From: Phoenix dactylifera
Taxonomy: Eukaryota; Streptophyta; Magnoliopsida; Arecales; Arecaceae
Assembly: GCF_009389715.1 (NCBI RefSeq)
Contig: NC_052397.1
Span: 12,715,355 to 12,779,354, forward strand
Direction of reading: 5' to 3'
Length of the DNA: 64,000 nucleotides
Both the position numbers and the translations under genes were made by a program. Each line of letters begins with the position of its first letter. The stretch's first letter is position 1. The notes under the pieces were generated by a model, which was not told where the DNA came from, made no database searches, and saw nothing but the letters and a program-made list of their open reading frames with translations. This document shows, in pieces, positions 11,152 through 23,200 of this stretch.

Positions 11152-12681
11152 CTATGGTCTCCTCGAGGATGTAGCTCCTCCTCTCGAGGATGTATCTCCT
11201 CCTCTCGAGGATGTGGCTCCTCCTCTCGAGGATGTGTCTCCTCGAGGCATGCGCTCCACGAGTGATTGGACCGCATTGGTGACGTTCTCGAGCTGGCGAA
11301 TGATGGCCTGGATGGCCCTGCTCTGTGTCGTATCCAGCTCGAGCACCGACTTCTGCAGTCCGTCCAGCTTGTCGATGAGCACATTCGACAAGCGCTCGGC
11401 CCCCGCGGTAGTGGTGGACATGTCACGGCCGATGTCATCCCGCATCTGTCGAGTGGTGCTCGTGACCTCACCCATGCTATGGAACTGGGCCTGCATCAAG
11501 GTCCTCATGTTGTATATCTCTTGCCGCACCTCAGCCGTCATGTCAGTCACGGCTGTCAGGGAAGGAACCAACGCGGAAGATGTGGGCGCAGGAGAGGGAG
11601 TGGGCATCGAACCTCGGAGCTCCCGAAGCAACTCATCCCTCAGATCTCGGACTATCTCCTGCCGCAGCTCCCGGAGCTGCTCAGGATCAATGCGGACCTC
11701 CATGGGTGGTGGAGCCGAGGAGGAGGGTCCGGCGGAAGTGGTAGGAGCAGAAGTGGGTGGAAAGTCTGGTACGTCAGGAAAGTCAGAATTGGGCTCAGGA
11801 CTGGGGGAAGGTCTGGTGGTCTGTGTGGTGATGGATGACTTCCTAACCCAAATCCCCTCTCTCTTCCGAAACCCCATCCTGTGTAGGGTCCCTGCACGCG
11901 TGCGATCAGTCCATCGCAATGCGCGAAAGGGTTCCCCCTCAGGGATAGGAATCTCGTACTCCCTAAATAATAATGTGAAGACCATGCCGTAGGGTAGGGT
12001 GAGCCTAGGTCTGTCTAGTGGCTCACACATGTATCGATATATGAGTTTGGGAAAGTTGATTGGGGTGTCATGAAGCATATAGAACATGAGAGCTAGGTCT
12101 CTCTCAGATACAAAGTCAAATCTCCCGGTCTTAGGGAAGATGGACCTAGACAATATACTCAAGAGGATCCGCATCTCAATCAGTAGTGAGCTAGCGGATA
12201 CCTCGTCTATGGGTGACTGGGGTGGATGCCCTAGAACGGCCGTAAGGGCCTCAACCCTGTCCTCAGGGTGTGTGGGAGCCACCCCTACTAGTGGAAGGTG
12301 GAGGATGTAGGCAATAAGATCCTCCGTAACGAACAGAGGGACACCGGCTACTGTGCCCTCGATACCCCCATCTCCCCGATGGACGGTACCGTAGAACTCT
12401 CTAATGAGCCCTGGATATGTGGGGAGATCTAAGGTGAGGAAGTACTCTAAGCCCTGGGCCCTGAGTCTATCACCTATAGTGAACCCTTCCCGGGAGAGAT
12501 AGTCGAAGTCGACATATCTCCCGGTGGTGACGGCCTTCCCGGCTAATGGCCTCGCGGGAACCGCCCTAGGCGGGGAACGAGCCGGAGGTTGTGGCCTCGC
12601 GGGATCGTGCCGAGCCTTGGAGCGCCGCTCGGGACCGGCCTCAGGTCAGGACCTCTTCCGGACTACGGTCTTACGCGGCAT
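11152..12681 (-). pseudogene. third ORF of the copia element, between pol and 3' LTR
   Basis: This is a 509-codon frame starting at ATG 12681 (MPRKTVVRKRS), open to the stop at 11152 except for one in-frame TGA at 12646-12648 (codon 12). The next downstream start would be a non-ATG codon. The N-terminal part is Arg/Pro-rich, then comes a globular region (from YVDFDYLSREGF to about residue 290, including an ALMFYMLHDTPINFP segment). That region resembles the 'putative plant transposon protein' domain seen in other plant retroelement ORFs. The C-terminal half has a Pro/Ser linker, Leu-heptad helices (likely coiled coil) and four GGxTSSR repeats at the extreme end. It sits in the env position, but I see no signal peptide or clear membrane segment, so env is not supported. 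Function unknown. Confidence 0.7.
11160..11247. repeat. short tandem repeat encoding GGxTSSR
   Basis: There are four to five copies of an 18-21 bp unit containing CTCGAGGATGTRGCTCCTC. It encodes the repeated C terminus of the third ORF. Confidence 0.8.
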
Positions 12682-12689
12682 AATGACCT

Positions 12690-12835
12690 AAAATGGGAGG
12701 AAAACCTAATGAACGGTGAAGAACCGACAGGAAAGTCTTGGGGACGACCGGGGACGACCTAGAAAGGGAGGAAAACCCTAGGGGACGGTGAAGGGTCGAC
12801 GGAAAAAGCCTTGGGGACGACCTAGGAGTCGGCTC
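12690..12835 (-). repeat. tandem duplication in the leader of the third ORF
   Basis: Two diverged copies of about 70 bp each contain GGGAGGAAAACC, ACGGTGAAG and TTGGGGACGACC. They lie directly upstream of ATG 12681 in element orientation. Confidence 0.65.
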
Positions 12836-12918
12836 TAGGGCTTGTGAACAGTGGCGGCTTGAGAAAGAAGTGTTTTCGAAACGACAAAGTTAGGGTTAAA
12901 AAGTCGGATCCCGACTGC

Positions 12919-13135
12919 GAGTCGACTCCACTGAGTCGCGAGTCGACTCGACCTCGAGTCGACTCCAGAATATGCGCGAGTCGACTCTCCTTATGCGCCT
13001 GTAGACCTCGAGTCGACTCCCGACTATATGTGAGTCGACTCCCCCTCAGCTGCCATCTCTGCGAGTCGACTCCCGCAAATGCGCGAGTCGACTCTCCCTC
13101 AGGAGCCGACTCTGAAACTTACTCGAGTCGTCTCT
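12919..13135. repeat. second GAGTCGACTC array, between pol and third ORF
   Basis: There are eight perfect GAGTCGACTC copies in 176 bp (12919-13094), followed by degenerate ones to about 13131. This is the same palindrome as in the LTR arrays but with different flanks (often preceded by C). In element orientation it lies about 240-450 bp upstream of the third ORF start. Confidence 0.9.
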
Positions 13136-13285
13136 AACTTTGGCACGCACCTAAAAATCATGCTACATTCGTGCCAAATGAGGGAAAAACACTAAAGTAT
13201 GATCTGATTTGATGATCAGTAAAAAGAAACTCTATTTTAACCACAATCTAATCATCAAAATCAATGAATCTAGTGGAAACTACCA

Positions 13286-16200
13286 CTAGGATGGATCAAT
13301 CACTCCTAATCCCCTCCTAAGCACACTAAACCTCTCTTCACTTAGGGGTTTTGTAAAAATATCTGCTAATTGATCATCAGTACAAACAAATTGGAGTGTC
13401 ACATCACCATTCAATACATGATCTCTTATGAAGTGATGTCTTATCTCAATGTGTTTAGTTCTTGAATGCTGAATTGAATTTTTAGTTAGATTAATGGCAC
13501 TTGTATTATCACAATTAATGGAAATTTTATCTTGTTTAATGCCATAATCTTCTAGTTGTTGTTTAATCCACAAGATTTGAGCACAACAACTCCCGGCTGC
13601 AACATATTCAGCTTCAGCAGTAGACAATGCAACCGAGTTTTGTTTCTTGCTAAACCATGAGATAAGATTTTCTCCTAGAAATTGACAAGATCCGCTGGTA
13701 CTTTTTCTATCAAGCTTACATCCAGCGAAGTCTGAATCTGTGTATCCTATTAAGTTTAGGCTAGATTCTTTAGAGTACCATAATCCTATATTCTTAGTTC
13801 CTATTAAGTATTTAAAAATTCTCTTAACTGCAACTAGATGTGATTCTTTAGGATTAGCCTGATATCTAGCACACATGCAAACGCTAAACATAATATCAGG
13901 TCTACTTGCAGTAAGATACAATAAGGATCCTATCATACCTCTATACAGTTTCTGATCTACAGATTTACCTGATTCATCTTGGTCTAATTTGCATGATGAG
14001 CTCATGGGGGTGCTGATTGACTTGTTTCCCTCCATATCAAACTTCTTAAGCATCTCCTTGATATATTTGGCTTGATTGATGAAGATGCCTCCTTCAGACT
14101 GTTTGATTTGAAGCCCGAGGAAGTAGTTCAGCTCTCCCATCATGCTCATCTCAAATTCACTCTGCATTAAATCAGCAAATTCTTCGCAGAGGCGATTGTT
14201 AGTAGCACCGAAAATGATATCATCAACATAAATCTGTACTAATAACATATCTTTGTTTTGCTTTTTCAGAAACAGTGTTGTATCTATATTTTCCCTAGAA
14301 AATTTATGTTCTAATAGAAATTTGCTAAGCCTCTCATACCATGCTCTAGGTGCTTGTTTTAAACCATAAAGTGCTTTGTTCAGTTTATATACATGATTAG
14401 GATATTGATGATTTTCAAAACCAGGAGGTTGTTCTACATATACCTCCTCATTAATATACCCATTTAAAAATGCACTTTTTACATCCATTTGAAATAGTTT
14501 GAAGTCCTTAGAGCATGCATACGCTAATAATAATCTAATGGCCTCAAGTCTAGCTACTGGAGCAAAGGTTTCATCAAAATCTATACCTTCTTCTTGATTA
14601 TAACCCTTTGCTACTAGTCTAGCCTTATTCCTTATAACAATTCCATTTTCATCAAGTTTATTTTTGTAAATCCATTTAGTACCTATAATTGGATATTCAG
14701 AAGGTCTCTCTACTAGATTCCATACCTTATTTCTAGTAAATTGGTTTAATTCTTCTTGCATTGCATTTATCCAATTTACATCATTTTCGGCTTCTTCTCT
14801 ATGTTTGGGCTCAAAGTGTGAGACAAAAGCTAGATGGTTATTTAAATTTCTAAGGGATGCTCTAGTCCTAACCGGTTGAGATGGATCATCTAGAATTAGT
14901 TCCTTAGGATGCCCGTGAGCATACCTCCAAGCTTTAGTTAGCCCATGATCCACAATAGCCTCTTGGCTTGATGATGCTCCTTCACTCAACTTTTGATTAT
15001 CATCTTGTAATGTCATTTCATCTATCTTTTCTTCAAGAATTTCAACATCATCATCAAAATTAACTTTCTTACTAGAGGAAAAATCACTAGAGTCATCAAA
15101 TACAACATGTATAGATTCTTCTATAACTAACGTTCTTTTATTAAAGACTCTATAGGCTTTACTAGTTGTAGAGTAACCTAAGAATATTCCCTCATCAGAT
15201 TTAGAGTCAAATTTACCTAGATTATCTTTCCCATTATTATGAACAAAACACCTACATCCAAAAACATGAAAGTAATTGACTTTTGGTTTTCTGTTTTTCC
15301 AAAGTTCATAAGGTGTTTTCTTTATGATGGGTCTCAATAGAACTCTATTTAATATATGACAAGAGGTATTAATGGCTTCTCCCCAAAAGTACTTAGGAAG
15401 GTTACTTTCACATAACATAGTTCTAGCCATTTCCTCTAGAGTTCTATTTTTCCTCTCCACAACTCCATTTTGTTGTGGTGTCCTAGGTGCAGAAAAATTA
15501 TGGGTTATCCCCTTTTTACTACAAAACTCATCAAATGACAGATTTTCGAATTCGGTACCATGGTCACTTCTAATAGCTATTACAGAGGTATCTCTAGCAT
15601 TGGTTACTTCTTTATGGAATTTCTTAAAAACAGAAAATGCTTGATCCTTATGTGCTAGGAACATGACCCATGTGTACCTAGAATAATCATCTACAATAAC
15701 TAGACCATATTTATTTCCACCTAGGCTTGTTGTTTTAGTTGGTCCGAATAGGTCCATGTGTAATAATTCTAGAGGCCTAGAGGTAGAGACACATTTTATG
15801 GATTTAAATGAGTTCCTAGATTGTTTGCCAAATTGACATGCTTCACATATTTTGTTCTTTTCAAATTTTAATTTTGGCAAACCTATCACGGAATCTCTTT
15901 TAACTAGTTTAGTTATTGTGTCCATGCTTGCATGACCTAACTTGCGGTGCCATAACCAACTAGCATCATTATCTTTAGTTTCATTAACAACTAAACATTA
16001 GTTATGTTTTGCAAGATCTTCAAGGTCTACAACATATACATTTCCACGTCTAATTCCTTTAAAAACTAAACTATTGTCATTAGGGTTTGTTATAATGCAT
16101 AGTGATGGTTTAAACATAACATCATACCCTTTATCACATAGTTGACTAATGCTTAATAAGTTATGCTTTAGACCATCAACACATCTAACATTATCAATAA

Positions 16201-16387
16201 AAGTAGAAGGGGTGATTTGAACTTTACCAATACCAATGATGTGACCTTGGTTGTTGTCTCCAAAAGTCACAGCACCTCCCTTCTTAGCTTCAAGGGTGAA
16301 AAATTGATCCTTGTCACCCGTCATGTGCCTTGAGCAGCCACTATCCAAATACCAGCAGTTTTTGTTGACCTTGGCTGCAAGACACTC
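13286..16387 (-). pseudogene. copia pol: protease, integrase, RT, RNase H
   Basis: The frame is open from 16387 to the stop at 13286 apart from a single TAA at 15998-16000. The order is aspartic protease (YLDSGCSRHMTGD), then GAG-pre-integrase (WHRKLGHAS). The integrase core follows, with Asp in HMDLFGP, Asp in IRSDHGTEF and Glu in [12 protein letters not shown] has DVKSAFLNG and the catalytic YVDD ([11 protein letters not shown]). RNase H has YTDSDFAG and STAEAEY, and the end is DIFTKPL. All catalytic residues are present, so only the nonsense codon and the gag-pol junction seem to block function. Integrase before RT is diagnostic of Ty1/copia. The junction with gag has a TAA ending gag, a TAG at 16388-16390 and a +1 frame change. 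In relatives gag-pol is usually one frame, so this is probably decay. Confidence 0.92.
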
Positions 16388-16400
16388 CTACACAAGCAGA

Positions 16401-18182
16401 TTATATAATTTTAGGTACCCAAGTTTTCTTGGGTCCTTCATGGTTAGTCATGTTGGTTCCTTTTGGAACCCATACCCTTTTAATTTTCCTTTTTGTTTTA
16501 CCTTTCCTAAAATTACACACATTTGCTTTATGACCTATAGTTCCACAACAAAAGCAGGTTATTTTCTTAGTTTTACTTTCCCCAGCTTTAACAAAGAAGT
16601 TACTAAGAAGTTTTTGTTTATTTCTTGGTTTATACCCTAAACCCGCTTTATTAAATACTGCTCGTTGACTATTGAGTATCATATTTAACTTTTCAGAACT
16701 ACATGTAAATTTTTCAACCAAAGATTTGTATTTGTTAAGTTCTTTGGTTAGTGTTTGATTTTCTGCCTTTAGATCATTTAGTTCTTTTGTGAGATCCTTG
16801 TTTAAGATTTGTTTATGGTTTTTAAGTTCTGAAAGTTCCTTAGTTAGTTTTTCATTATCCTTAGTTAAGGTATTAGTCTTTTGAGTTAAAAGTTGGTTGC
16901 TTGTCTTAAGGTCTATATTTTCTTTGGTGATTAAATCCTTATCCTTAACTAATGAATCATACTTACGGATATAAGTTTGGTTAGTTACTTTTAATTCTCT
17001 GTTTTTAACATTTATAGTCTTATATTCAATCATTAGTTCATTAAAAGCATCATAAAGCTCATCAAAAGTAAAATCTAAAGGCGATTCGAGCGTTACCTCA
17101 TTTCCATTGGCCATGAAGCAGAAATTGGCCTTTTCCTCTTGTTCCTCATCCGATGAAGAGGATGATGAGTCCGAGTCGGATAGTGTCGTGACAAGAGCCT
17201 TCTTCTTCTTGTACTTGCTCCTCTTCTTCAGTAAAGGGCACTCAGCTCTTATGTGACCCGACTTCTTGCATTCGTAACACCCAATCCCCTCATTTTTCCT
17301 TTTCTTACCTTTGTCCTTGCGGTAGGAATTTGAGGGGCCTCTCCTTTGATGATAGGACTTCTTGTGGTTGATGAATTTTCTGAATTTGCGCACAAGAAGT
17401 GCCTCACCATCATCTTCCTCATGTTTTTCTTCTTCACTGCTGCTACTGCAAGATAAGTCCTTGTTAGATGAAGTAGATTTTAGAGCTATTACCTTTTTCT
17501 TATGGGAGGACTCTTCCTCGTTGTGTTGTTTCATGGTTAGCTCGTGCGTCATTAGGGATCCAAGAAGCTCCTCAAGTGGTAACTTGTTCAAGTCCTTGGC
17601 TTCTTGGATTGCCGTCACTTTAGCTTCCCATGACCTTGGTAGACACCGAAGAATTTTCCTGACAAGCTCACTGTTAGTATAGTTCTTGCCAAGGCTTTTT
17701 AGGCCATTGACAATATCAGTAAACCTAGTGAACATGCATGTGATTGTTTCATTAGAATCCATTTTAAATAGTTCATATTTATGAACCAAAATATTTATTT
17801 TGGATTCTTTGACTTGATTCGTGCCCTCATGAGTCACTTCAAGTCTGTCCCAAATCTCTTTTGCAGAATTGCAAGTTGAGACCCTATTGAATTCATTTCT
17901 ATCTAAGGCACAATAAAGCACATTCATAGCTTTAGAATTTAGTTGTGCCTTTCTCATGTCATGTTCATCCCAATCCTTTTCTAGTTTGGGTACCGTGACA
18001 CCTTCTACATATATGGATGGGATGTATGGGCCATTTACTATAATGGTCCACATCTCATAGTCTTGGGCTTGGATGAATATTCTCATCCTAGCCTTCCAAT
18101 ATGAGTAGTCGGATCCATTAAAGAATGGGGGTCTTTGGGTGGACCGACCCTCAATGTGAGAAGATCCAAATGGAGTTGTCAT
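16401..18182 (-). CDS. copia gag (capsid/nucleocapsid) protein
   Basis: This is an intact 593-residue frame from ATG 18182. The N terminus (PFFNGSDYSYWKARM) and the following alpha-helical region with IWDRLEVTHEGT are typical of the plant copia gag (UBN2-type) family, which forms the virus-like particle. There is a Lys/Ser-rich linker, then the zinc knuckle CYECKKSGHIRAEC near residue 303. An acidic Ser/Asp stretch follows, then a long predicted coiled coil (about residues 380-500, many Leu/Lys/Asn/Glu with repeated LTKE/LNKD). A second knuckle, CFCCGTIGHKANVC, lies near the end. It starts 33 bp from the PBS. It is the only transposon ORF in the window without a lesion. Confidence 0.9.
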   Translation of the reverse strand: MTTPFGSSHIEGRSTQRPPFFNGSDYSYWKARMRIFIQAQDYEMWTIIVNGPYIPSIYVEGVTVPKLEKDWDEHDMRKAQLNSKAMNVLYCALDRNEFNRVSTCNSAKEIWDRLEVTHEGTNQVKESKINILVHKYELFKMDSNETITCMFTRFTDIVNGLKSLGKNYTNSELVRKILRCLPRSWEAKVTAIQEAKDLNKLPLEELLGSLMTHELTMKQHNEEESSHKKKVIALKSTSSNKDLSCSSSSEEEKHEEDDGEALLVRKFRKFINHKKSYHQRRGPSNSYRKDKGKKRKNEGIGCYECKKSGHIRAECPLLKKRSKYKKKKALVTTLSDSDSSSSSSDEEQEEKANFCFMANGNEVTLESPLDFTFDELYDAFNELMIEYKTINVKNRELKVTNQTYIRKYDSLVKDKDLITKENIDLKTSNQLLTQKTNTLTKDNEKLTKELSELKNHKQILNKDLTKELNDLKAENQTLTKELNKYKSLVEKFTCSSEKLNMILNSQRAVFNKAGLGYKPRNKQKLLSNFFVKAGESKTKKITCFCCGTIGHKANVCNFRKGKTKRKIKRVWVPKGTNMTNHEGPKKTWVPKII

Positions 18183-18214
18183 TTCGATCTTTTACTCTTG
18201 GGTGGAAGAGTTTA

Positions 18215-18227
18215 GGCTCTGATACCA
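18215..18227 (-). promoter_or_regulatory. primer binding site of the copia element
   Basis: The minus strand reads TGGTATCAGAGCC, complementary to the 3' end of initiator tRNA-Met. It is two bases from the 5' LTR edge at 18230. Confidence 0.88.
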
Positions 18228-18229
18228 CT

Positions 18230-20212
18230 TGTTGCCCAGATAGACAACCCAAGAGGGGGGATGAATTGGGTTTTAAAATAATTTAGCTATTTAAAACGTT
18301 GTAAATGACTAATTAAAACTATTGCAAGTTGTTTAATTAATTGCTATGTGCTGTGAGTGATATGAGAGGAAGAAGAAGAGAGACAATCAATCACAAACAC
18401 CAAGTTTTATAGTGGTTCGGAGCTAACCCTTGCTCCTACGTCCACTCCCCAAGTCTCACTTGGGAATTCACTATAACCCCCTTGGATTACAGCCGGTTGT
18501 TTTCCAAGCTCACAACCAAACTTGTTGTTTTACGAGCTCACAACGAACTCGGTCGGTTTTCCCAGGCTCACCGACTAGAACCACCCCGATTGTTTTCCCG
18601 GGATCACAATCGAACCCTTACACACGTTGGTTTTACACTCGGCTCACCAACCAACCTCAATACCCTTGATTCAATCTTCCGATTGAACCAAGCAGATACA
18701 AGTTGTAAATAATATAGACAAACAGAAAACTAAGCTTCTCAAAAGCAGATGGAAAACAATATAATCTGAAAAGAGTTTAGAAGCCCTCAAACGCTTTTAA
18801 GTTGGAGAAGAGGAATGGCTTCTTAAACTTCGGGTCTCCTCTTGAATGTGTAGTCGACTTGAATGCAGGAGGAGGATTCTTTAATTGCTGGAAAGATGTA
18901 GGTGGATGCAGTTAATGCAGCTCTTCCCTCTTTTTTCGTTGAAGAACAGGTTGCAGAGATTGAATGCTTGAATACTTGGAGTGGAATGGTTGTTCTCTAC
19001 TTTGCTACAGTCTTCTGTGGCTATTTAAACCAACCCCCACGGAAACTAGCCGTTAGACACCTTTTTCTGCCCGTTCTGCACACTCTGAACAGCCTGACAA
19101 TGTGTCCATTGGTGGGTTGGAGTCGACTCGCGCGATCAGGAGTCGACTCGTCTGTAGCGGGAGTCGACTCATACTTTTCCGGAGTCGACTCGGCAACTGT
19201 TCCAGATTTGAATTAAAGTTGCCTTCGCGACTGGGAGTCGACTCGTCTTGACCCAGAGTCGACTCGCCAACTTCTGGAGCTGACTTGGCTTTCTCGGAGT
19301 CGGCTCATCCCATGGAGTCCGTGGATTTATTTTTGAATTTGGTCCACTCGAGTCGACTCGTCAATCCTGGGAGTCGACTCGGCGCTCAGAGCCCGAACTT
19401 CCTATCTTCTGTCTTTTTGGCTCGTCCAGTCTTGGAGTCGACTCGAACTTCCTCGGAGTCGACTCGGCTCTCAGTTTCCGAAACTTGGTCTTCTGCCTTT
19501 TTGATGTGAAGCTGCCTTGGAGTCGACTCTAGCTGTCTGGGAGTCGACTCGAATCTCAGAGGTAGTAACTTGGTCTTCTGTCTTCTTTGTGGTCGCGGAG
19601 TCTCGGAGTCGACTCGCGTATTGCGGGAGTCGACTCGAATCTCAGAGTCCGAAAAATGCTTTCTGTCTTTTTCCTTGTGTTCCTCTGAGAGTCGACTCTC
19701 ACTTTCTTTGGAGTCGACTTGCCAACCATCGGAGTCGACTCGCGTTCCACTGGAGTCGACTCGAATCTCAGACCCGAAAACTGCTCTCTGACTTTTCTGC
19801 ATGTGACTCCTTGGAGTCGACTCATACTTCTCCGGAGTCGACTCGGTAAACATTGGAGTCGACTCGCGCACTTCGGGAGTCGACTCGCTGACAGGTTTTG
19901 AATTGAAGCTTTCTATTCGTCTGTCTGTTCTCAGTCAGAGTCGACTCGTACCGATCCGGAGTCGACTCGAGCCCGTGCCAGTGAACTTGATACGCTTGGA
20001 GTCGACTCGTGATACTCTGGAGTCGACTCGAGTCTCAGACTTTGGTTCAAGCTGACTTCTTAACTTATCTAAAATACTATGAACCAAGTCTAGAGACACT
20101 TAGAGAAGATTTTCACTGAAAACACTCAATTGAATTCATTAGTAAACAAGAAATATACTCAAATGCTTTGAGCTCATCAAAATCAAATAGGGTTTTAATC
20201 AATCACTCCACA
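18230..20212 (-). repeat. 5' LTR of the copia element (right on the + strand)
   Basis: It is 1983 bp, the same length as the left LTR and nearly identical by eye (roughly two dozen substitutions). It carries the same palindrome array (about 19120-20029) and TATA-like motif. In element orientation it is the LTR that drives transcription. Confidence 0.93.
19120..20029. repeat. GAGTCGACTC palindrome array in the copia 5' LTR
   Basis: Same arrangement as in the other LTR, with slightly more perfect copies. For example, sites at left-LTR positions 9632 and 10011 that read GAGTTGACTC and AAGTCGACTC are perfect palindromes here. Confidence 0.92.
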
Positions 20213-20217
20213 TAGCC
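20213..20217 (+). repeat. target site duplication (right) of the copia element
   Basis: TAGCC matches 8397-8401. The gypsy gag frame resumes directly after it. Confidence 0.92.
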
Positions 20218-23200
20218 AAATTTGTTCCGAAATTGGTAGAGGATGAGCAAGACCGAGTGCACAAGTTTGAGATGGGATTGAAGACTGAAATTAGGAAGCA
20301 AGTGGTACCCTATGAGTTGACTACCTATGCAGCTATGGTGAATAAAGCTTTAATCATTGAAAGGGAAGTCAACGAAGCTTTTGCTGAAAGAGAAAAAAAC
20401 CAAAAGAAAAGAAACAGACCTGCTGAATTTAAAGGGGGAAAACAAGAATTTCAAGAATCCAGCTCAGAAGCCAAATAAAGATAGAAATCCCAAAAATGAG
20501 AATGGAAAGTGTTCAAGATGTGGCGGTAATCATGAATTTGCAAATTGTCCCTGGGTTATAGGTTCTTGTTTTCATTGCGGACAGAAAGGTCATAAAATTG
20601 CAGATTGCCCACAAAGAAACGAGATTAAATCTACGCAGGCAATGGAAGGAAGCCAGAGGCCAAAGACTCAAGAAAGGGTGTTCGCACTTACACAGCAGGA
20701 TGCACAAGCTTCTAATGCAGTGGTGACAGGTACTATTCCCGTATTCGATATTTATGCTTATGTCTTATTTGATCCGGGTGCCACACATTCATTCATATCC
20801 TCAAGCTTTATCAAAACACATAATATATTGTGTGAATCTATGACCACTAAGTTCTATGTGGAGACGCCAGTAGGTGGTATGTTGAGCACTGATGTTATAT
20901 GCAAGGCATGCAAAATTGAAATAATAGATAGGGAGTTATCTGTGGATCTAATTGTACTTGATATGCGGGATTTTGATGTCATTCTGGGGATGAATTGGCT
21001 TGCTACCTATCATGCCTCAGTGGACTGTCATGGCAAGAGGGTAAATTTCCAAATTCCGGGGGAACCGGCATTCAGTTTCTGTGGAAACCAGGGAACTGCT
21101 TTTCCTCATATTATCTCAACTTTGCAAGCTGGACGAATGTTAAGGAAAGGATGCACAGGTTATCTGGCCTCAGTAATTGATATACAACAAGATGAACTAA
21201 AGATAGAGGATAATCCTATAGTGAATGAATTTTCGGACGTCTTTTCCGAGGAGTTATCAGGATTGCCACCGGACAGAGAAATTGAATTCACTATTGATCT
21301 TGTACCCGGTTCAGGTCCGATTTCTAAAGCTCCTTATCGAATGGCCCCAGCTGAATTAAAAGAATTGAAAGATCAGTTGCAAGATTTACTGGACAAGGGT
21401 TTTATACGACCTAGTGTGTCACCTTGGGGAGCTCCAGTGCTCTTTGTGAAAAAGAAAGATGGAAGCATGAGACTCTGCATTGACTATAGAGAATTGAATA
21501 AAGTCACTATAAAGAACAAGTACCCTTTGCCTCGAATAGATGATTTATTTGACCAGTTGCAATGTGCACATGTTTTCTCTAAGATTGATCTCCGCACAGG
21601 ATATCATCAGCTAAAGATCAAAGCGGAAGATGTACCCAAGACTGCATTCAGAACTCATTATGGACATTATGAATTCTTGGTGATGCCTTTTGGATTGACG
21701 AATGCCCCAGCAGCTTTTATGGACTTAATGAACAGAATATTTAAATCCTTTCTAGATCGATTTGTGGTGGTGTTCATTGATGACATTTTAATTTATTCAA
21801 AAGAAAAAGAAGAACATGAGGAACATTTACGAAGCATACTTCAACTCTTAAGGAGCGAGAAGCTCTATGTTAAATTAAAGAAGTGTGAGTTTTGGTTGAA
21901 TGAGATATCGTTTCTGGGGCATATCATATCCGGAGATGGAATTTCTGTGGATCCAGCAAAAGTGGAAGCTGTAGTACAATGGAACAGGCCTACTAATGTT
22001 TCTGAGATTCGCAGCTTTCTAGGAATGGCAGGCTATTACAGACGATTTATGGAAGTATTTTCCTCTATAGTTATACCTTTGACTCGCTTAACTCAAAAAG
22101 GAGTTAAGTTTGAATGGACTGAAGATTGTGAACGAGGCTTTCAGGAATTAAAGAGGCGATTGGTTACAGCACCTATTCTTACTATATCTACAGGCGATGA
22201 TGGATTCACAATTTATAGTGATGCTTCAAAAAAGGGACTCGGCTGTGTTTTGATGCAACACGGTAAAGTAGTAGCCTATGCCTCTAGACAATTAAAATCT
22301 TATGAGCAAAATTATCCCACTCATGATTTGGAGTTAGCAGCTATGATTTTTGCTCTCAAGATTTGGAGACATCATCTTTACGGAGTACGATGCGAGGTGT
22401 TTACAGATCACAAGAGTTTGAAATATATATTTACCCAGAAGGAACTGAATTTGAGACAAAGAAGATGGCTGGAATTATTGAAGGACTATGATCTAACGAT
22501 TAATTATCACCCTGGAAAAGCTAATGTTGTTGCAGATGCTTTAAGTAGAAAGTCAATAGGAAATATGGCCACTTTGATTACTAGCCAACCACATATTTTG
22601 GAAGATGTGAGGAAACTTGAATTAGAGATCCGAGTACTTGGCTCGGGGACTCAATTGGCTTATATGCAGGTTCAGCCGACACTCATAGAGAGGATCAAGA
22701 CAGCTCAACGTAATGACCAGCAGTTATTGAAGATTCGGGAGTCAGTAGAAGCAGGAGATATATCTGAATTCGGGATACATGAGGATGGATCTTTGAGGTA
22801 TCGGAATAGAATTTGTGTACCTATGGATTTGGAAATTAAACAGAAAATTCTGAAAGAAGCTCATCAGTTTGGATATACAGTGCATCCGGGAGGAACTAAG
22901 ATATATAGAGATTTAAAGGAATTGTATTGGTGGAACAACATGAAAAGGGAAATTGCTCAATTCGTGGCACAATGTCTAGTATGTCAGCAGGTTAGGCCGA
23001 ACACCAAAGACCAACAGGGCCGCGTCAACCTCTTGACATTCCACTATGGAAGTGGGAACAAATTTCCATGGACTTTGTAACAGGACTGCCAAAGACTCCC
23101 AGTTCTAACGATGCTGTGTGGGTGATAGTAGATAGGCTAACCAAATCGGCACACTTTTTACCTATCAAAGTTGGGTTCGGTCTGAAAAAGCTAGCTAAAT

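Larger units (their letters stand above)
8402..20212 (-). mobile_element. complete Ty1/copia element with an extra 3' ORF, inserted in gypsy gag
   Basis: The element is 11811 bp on the minus strand, with two 1983-bp LTRs and a perfect 5-bp TAGCC duplication. In element orientation the order is LTR, PBS (tRNA-Met), gag, pol with integrase before RT (the copia order), a third ORF, PPT, LTR. The gag type, the SGCSRHMTGD protease motif and the additional ORF after pol resemble the SIRE/Maximus lineage. That placement is by memory of family features and needs a tree. By eye the two LTRs differ at roughly two dozen of 1983 positions, so the insertion is fairly recent and younger than the host gypsy copy. 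Pol and the third ORF each contain a nonsense codon. Confidence 0.92.

Noticed and set aside
11045..11992. A 315-codon plus-strand frame opposite the third copia ORF
   Set aside because: It is Ser/Arg-rich, without a domain, and complementary to a frame with clear retroelement context.
11152..12681. Calling the third copia ORF an envelope gene
   Set aside because: No signal peptide, transmembrane segment or cleavage site is visible. Only the position suggests env.
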